Shown here: piece by piece, positions 59,170 to 64,000 of the stretch
How positions within the stretch are numbered: position 1 is the first letter of the stretch
How the letters are laid out: every line of letters starts with the position of its first letter
Source of the DNA: Apis mellifera
Lineage: Eukaryota; Arthropoda; Insecta; Hymenoptera; Apidae
DNA: 64,000 nt
NCBI RefSeq assembly: GCF_003254395.2
Contig: NC_037647.1
Location: 8,798,550-8,862,549, forward strand
Direction: 5' to 3'
Notes under the pieces: model-generated
What the model was told of the DNA's origin: nothing
The model's database searches: none
Seen by the model: the letters and a program-made list of their open reading frames with translations, nothing else
Program-made: the position numbers and the translations under genes

Positions 59170-61499
59170 CTCGTAGCCCCGAGCGAGGGCCACTCACGCT
59201 TTGATTTATGTACTAAATATGCCTTACTAGCAAACCAACCACCGTTGAACCACCCTGGAAGAGCAACACAGCTTCTCGTTGCCTCGAGAACCTACCCGCC
59301 GTTCTTACTCTTCCTTCAAACCATCCCCTTTTGTTCCTCTAGTACCGAGTACTTCCGCTCCCCGTATACTTTTCCCGTCTCACAAAATTCCTTTACCTTC
59401 CATCCAAAATTTCGTAAAAAAGAAAAGAGATTCGCTTAGTTAGAAATCGCGCAATAAAACGCGATCCCATAGGTTTTTCGTGGTTGAAAAGCGGTTTAAA
59501 GCGAGGTTTCCTCGAGCGTTACGTTGCGCGGCGACGGCGGATCGCTCGCACGCTACGATAAGTATGGTAATACGTTAGAATTAAAAGTCCGGTTAAGCCG
59601 GTAATAATTCAAGATCCGCGGGTGTATCAAGGCGAATAAGCATAAATGAATAATTGCGCGATAGATAATTTAACGTTGTACACGCTGCGCGTCGCGGCCA
59701 GCCTTTGTTTTATTTCTCCCTTTTCCCTTCTCCTTCCTTTCTTTTTCCTTCTAATCATCCCTCGATACTTGCGGAAACGAGAAAAAAAGCTGTGCAACTC
59801 CCCTTATCGGCGGTGACGAAACGAATCGAAAGCGACTCGAACCGTGTTCCGATCTCCCTCCCCCTTTTCCTTCTTCTTTCTCGCTCGTTCTCGAGAATGC
59901 AAACAACATCGATGATCGATCGGCCGTAATTCTCGGCCTCCAACCGTTTCTATTTCACCGCGGCTCTCCGATATTCTCGACTTTTGTTAAAAACTCGTCC
60001 CCGCCATTTCGTTTCCATTCCAAACTGTTAAATATTTTTCCCTTGTCACAGCTCGCTCTCTCTTCACATTGTAAAAGTATCGATCCCGGTATTATTACAC
60101 GTTACAATCGTGTCGTTTGTTTTTTTTCGCATCGTTCCAGTGTACACCGTCCCATTGACTCGAACGGTTGCGGGGAAAATTATGTGACCCGTCAGCTTTT
60201 TTTCTCACGCCTCTCCATTGGAAAAAACGAGCATGCTCGCGTATAAATTCAGAGTATGGAGGAAAGGAATTATCGTGGAAAATTTTTAATTTCGATCTCG
60301 AACCTCGTCTCCTCGATTATTCTTAATTGTTTCCTTTTTTTTTTCGGAAAAGAAAAGGAAGAACTCGAGAGGAGGATTTCCTTCGAGTGGTCGGCGTGCT
60401 CGAAGGAGGGGTGGACGGAGTAACCTAGTTTGCGAAATCGTTTATGCATATCACGCAATTTTCTTACGGTTTCGGCCGTGTTAAAATATGTATGGAATCG
60501 AGTTAAGCCGGCGTGCAGTCCGGCGGCGGGGCACAGGAAGCCGCGGAAGCTGTTACCGAGCCATTTGCATGGCATCACGGCGATTTCGTTAAAACAACCC
60601 CCTCCATCCCGCCTCTCTTTCTCTGCCTCCCAGTTTCGCCATGTCTACCTCGTGCCCCCTCCCCCAACTCGATTTACTCGAGTGCAATCTAAATACACCG
60701 TGTTCCATTACGCCACGTCGAGGAGGGATACCTCTTCGTCGAATGCCGAAACTCGGTGTCCAGAAATTTGCCAGAGCCATGCACTCTTTTCTGTTGCAAT
60801 GGATCGTGATTTCGAGTCTCGAATTCCTTCGAGAATATTCAGGTGTTTGATAAAGGAGAACAAGAGATCGTGAATCGTAAGGGAAGTAGTTTCGAACGGA
60901 ATGATGAAATTTTCGAAAGGGATGATGGAGGATGCGAGGTAGGAGAATAATTTTGCATCGTCTCGAGTGCAATATTTCCCGTTTCCGGGAGACATATGCA
61001 GCGGAAAGGGCGATCGTGGACCACGTAGGTAGCCCCTTTCTCATCCGTACGACCGGGGAGGCAGCATGCCAGAAGTTATGCGATGCTCGTGCGGCGGGAA
61101 CGAAAGGGAACAACAAAATCGTAGAAAGGGAACCGAGAGGGAAGGAAAGAAAGATTGGCGCCGGCAGACTTTTGTTTCCGAAGAAGCATAAAAATCGTTT
61201 CTCTTGACTGTCGTCCCTTCGCCATCCCCGTAGACAGTTTTATGTATCTCACATTAATTTGCATAATCGAATAGAAAAATCTGAATAACGCGTCTTTGCG
61301 ACCTCGTCCGTCACGTGGATCGAGCCACCCCTCACGAATCTGCCTTTCTCCTCTTCCAGCTTTGCCTCCTCTCCCTGCTTGCCCTCCCCTCCCTTCCCGT
61401 TTAAGAGCGATTGCCTGATTGTCCAATCATCGATTCCTTCGTCTCTCATTGGTAAACATTTCAGAATTTTACAATTTTCGCAAACGAGATTAGGATTGA

Positions 61500-61880
61500 T
61501 TTTTTTTTAAATGATGAAATAAAATTTAAGAGAAAGAAGTTTTCTTTTATTTCAATGGCCATCAAGAGGAATTATCACTTTGCCAATGGTTGATAACGTA
61601 GAAAACAGCAGCGTTTGCTCTTTTATAATAATTTTAACAGAGATTAATTGTAATATAATTATAATTATAATATGTAATTTAAAAATTATTAATCGGTATA
61701 TTCAGAAAATTAGATTTAATACAATGAACGAAAAGGACGTATACTTTCGTTTATATGTCGTGAAATATCGTTCGCTTCGTAACTTATAATATAAATACAA
61801 GACACATTGCGTGCGGACGATCATTTCTATACGAACTTTCGTACCGGTACGATCGATACTATAACGCGTTTATAATTAAA
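61500..61880. other. Return to AT-rich DNA, no gene seen
   Basis: Composition switches back from GC-balanced to AT-rich near 61.5 kb. The frame at 61580-61789 is isoleucine/asparagine-rich (IIIIICNLKIINRY) as expected from AT-rich non-coding DNA and has no recognisable domain. Confidence 0.5.
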
Positions 61881-62136
61881 TTTTTATAATACAGAGAATA
61901 TTTTTCAATCGTTTCTTTTTATAACATTTATGTTAAATTAATGTTTAATATTATTCTTACATATTATATATATATACATATTTAAATTTTTTATTTATTC
62001 GTATTATTTTTTAAATAATATTTATTTCTTCACTTCATTTTTTATTTAATCATTTATTTTTATAATACAGAGAATATTTTTCAATCGTTTCTTTTTATAA
62101 CATTTATGTTAAATTAATATTTAATATTATTCTTAC

Positions 62137-62181
<45 letters not shown>

Positions 62182-62257
62182 TTAAATTTTTTATTTATTC
62201 GTATTATTTTTTAAATAATATTTATTTGTCGCTTCATTTTTTATTTAATCATTTATG
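61881..62257. repeat. Direct tandem duplication, ~176-bp unit, expanded by a TA microsatellite
   Basis: TTTTTATAATACAGAGAAT at 61881 recurs at 62057. The copies are almost identical through TTTCAATCGTTTC, TAACATTTATGTTAAAT and TTATTTATTCGTATTATT up to the shared TTTATTTAATCATTTAT ending. The second copy is longer because its TA run (about 62138-62176) is expanded compared with the first. Confidence 0.9.
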
Positions 62258-62736
62258 TATTCATTTAAATTATCTCTTATTTTTTTATTTTTTATCTATT
62301 TATTTATATTATATATTTATTTTATATATTTTATACATTATATATTTATTTATTTATATTATTTTTATTAATTTTTTGATTATACGATATATGAATGATT
62401 AGGCAATGTAAAAAACTTTTTTGTTTTTTTGTTATTTTATTTTATATTAATAACATAATATAAACTTTCATATTAACTTTTGTTCGATTTTTTTTACATT
62501 ATTAACCATTTATTACAAAAATTATAGGATTAAACGTTGAATTCAATTTTTAAAATTAATTATTTCGATTTTTTATACGATCGAATTCGTATTCAGATAT
62601 TTCAGTCGTGAAATAGCTCATAGAATTTAAAAATATATTCTGTACATTCAATTATTTATTTATTTATTTATATATTCATTTATTCTTTACCTATTTTCCT
62701 TTATCCTTTATCTATTTATTATATATTTTAGGCTAT

Positions 62737-63320
62737 GAGCAAGACAAGGAAAGCAAAGAATGGGAGAAGGATAGAGATAGGATAAAAATATTGAAATCAG
62801 CGCCATCTTCAGAGTGCCGCAAATGAAACTCAAAATATAAGGACAGAAGATGGTTAGAGAAGGACAGAGATATAGTAAGAATTAACAGTTAGCGCCATCT
62901 CTTAGAATTCAAAGACACTTTTTCGAAAAATAATTGCAAAAATACTCAAGAGATGGCGCCAAATCCTAATTCTTGTTATTTTAATATCTTTATCATTCAA
63001 GAGATGGCGCTTAAATCCTCATTTTTATTAGTTTAATACTTTTAGCGCTCAAGAGATGGCGCATAAATCCTTATTTTCTTCCTACTTTAATATCTTTAAT
63101 ACTCAAGAGATGGCGCATGAATACCAATTTTCACTAGTTTAATATTTTTAGCGCTCAACAGATGGCACTGTCAATCAATTATCCTATCTCTATCCTTCTC
63201 GCACCATCTTCTGTCCTTATATTTTGAGTTTCATTTGCGGCACTCTGAAGATGGCGCTGATTTCAATATTTTTACCCTATCTCTATCTCTCTCTCATTAT
63301 TCTCTTTCCTTGTCATACTC
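62737..63320. mobile_element. MITE-like inverted-repeat element with tandem AGATGGCGC core
   Basis: The left arm (about 62737-62905) and right arm (about 63156-63320) are inverted copies of each other. The central part (AAAATATTGAAATCAGCGCC through GGACAGAAGATGGT, about 70 bp) is perfectly complementary. Between the arms are four units of about 52 bp with CAAGAGATGGCGC at 62947, 62998, 63050 and 63104, plus a degenerate CAACAGATGGCAC at 63156. No transposase or open frame is present. It fits a non-autonomous foldback element; no target-site duplication could be made out with certainty. Confidence 0.75.
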
Positions 63321-64000
63321 GCTCCGCGAAATTTCTACGCTCGAAAGATGGCTCCGGTATCTCTCTAATTAATAATCGAAAACTTGCAAAAAATAATTAA
63401 AAGTAAGAAAAATTTCGTAAAATTCTTGTACGATATTAATTTTTAAAATACTTTTTATTTTTAAAATACTTGCAAATAAATTTAAATAATTGAAACAGCA
63501 TAATTAAATGAAACTTGCACATTTTAAATATTTACGGATATTTAAAGTGCACAAATTTAAATCGTATAGAAAGTCAAACTTATATATTTTTCGAAACGTA
63601 TATACTACGCGAAGATTGAAATGAAATTATCCAGTATTTCGCGCATAAATGATACTCGACAAACGAAATCACGCTATTGATAGCCGTTGGTAAATTAAGG
63701 ACGAACGTTTCATTTGAAATATTTAAATCCTATACATTTTCCATATATTCTCCTGATTATTTATCGATATTATAATTTATCAAGTTTGCATATAAAATTT
63801 TTATATTCATTTTTTCCCATCATTAATAATAAATTAACCGAATGTTTCGTAAAATTTTCCATACATTTCGTCCATTATTTGCAATTCTATACTGAGATGT
63901 AACGATAAAAAAAGGGATAAAAAAAAAAAAAAAAGAGAAAAAATGATGAAGAATTTACAATCGAAACTGTATATCATAAGTTGATCAAAGAAATTCTGCA
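63321..64000. other. AT-rich flank, no gene seen
   Basis: AT-rich sequence with short A-tracts (for example 63917-63932). The 63714-63902 open frame has an isoleucine/phenylalanine/tyrosine-rich translation and a non-ATG start and is not considered a gene. CGAAAGATGGCTCC at 63342 resembles the GATGGC core of the neighbouring element. Confidence 0.5.

Larger units (their letters stand above)
46530..61500. other. GC-rich non-coding block downstream of the zinc-finger gene
   Basis: No frame here has recognisable domain content. The longest (51025-51663 minus, 53679-54308 plus, 58167-58784 minus) are overlapped by frames on other strands and carry low-complexity translations. Contents supported are CT/GA and TA microsatellites (53236-53264, 54041-54071, 56522-56542), the 102-bp duplication at 50510-50713, the twin AAGATGGCG/GCATATAAA modules near 58.7 and 59.1 kb, and several octamer motifs. 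A single 65-codon ATG frame at 51205-51402 is noted separately. Confidence 0.5.

Overview
The window is nuclear DNA from an insect, most likely a hymenopteran and probably a bee. This rests on fly- and vertebrate-like protein families split by short AT-rich introns (mostly 55-420 bp), very AT-rich gene-bearing DNA, and an abrupt change to a GC-rich block. No prokaryotic, organellar or viral gene was recognised. The species call is an inference; the gene identities rest on conserved motifs and on exons that join in frame.

The left part (about 1-20 kb) is AT-rich and gene-dense. After about 4.3 kb of non-coding DNA come five housekeeping genes. Fip1 (minus, 4 exons, 517 aa) is an mRNA polyadenylation factor. 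SPCS2 (plus, 3 exons, 192 aa) is a signal peptidase subunit, head-to-head with Fip1. SMC3 (minus, 18 exons, 1202 aa) is a cohesin ATPase, tail-to-tail with SPCS2. RPB3 (minus, 5 exons, 276 aa) is an RNA polymerase II subunit. The last is a CREC-family EF-hand protein (minus, 4 coding exons, 331 aa) with a signal peptide and a C-terminal TDEL. The splice junctions of each gene were walked by hand and all close in frame. SMC3, RPB3 and the CREC gene lie in one co-oriented row. The set covers mRNA synthesis and processing, the secretory pathway and chromosome cohesion.

From about 20 to 61.5 kb the sequence becomes GC- and CpG-rich. It is almost free of convincing coding sequence but full of microsatellites, local duplications and motif clusters. 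The only solid gene is on the plus strand at 43338-44684. It is a 448-aa protein ending in two C2H2 zinc fingers of the PRDM8/ZNF488 type, with no PR domain in the coding exon found, and preceded by spliceable 5' leader sequence with a short upstream ORF. A single transcription-factor gene in tens of kilobases of non-coding DNA suggests a developmental regulatory domain (inference).

The right end (61.5-64 kb) is AT-rich again. It carries a tandem duplication (61.88-62.26 kb) and a 584-bp inverted-repeat element (62737-63320). The element's core is a row of about 52-bp units, each carrying AGATGGCGC or a close variant. This is the strongest candidate for a distinct repeat or regulatory element in the window. 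Other structures worth a look are a nested hairpin near 1.05 kb, a decaying ~180-bp tandem array at 35.1-36.0 kb, a duplicated non-coding block at 25.5/25.9 kb, and twin AAGATGGCG + GCATATAAA modules at 58.7 and 59.1 kb with identical spacing.
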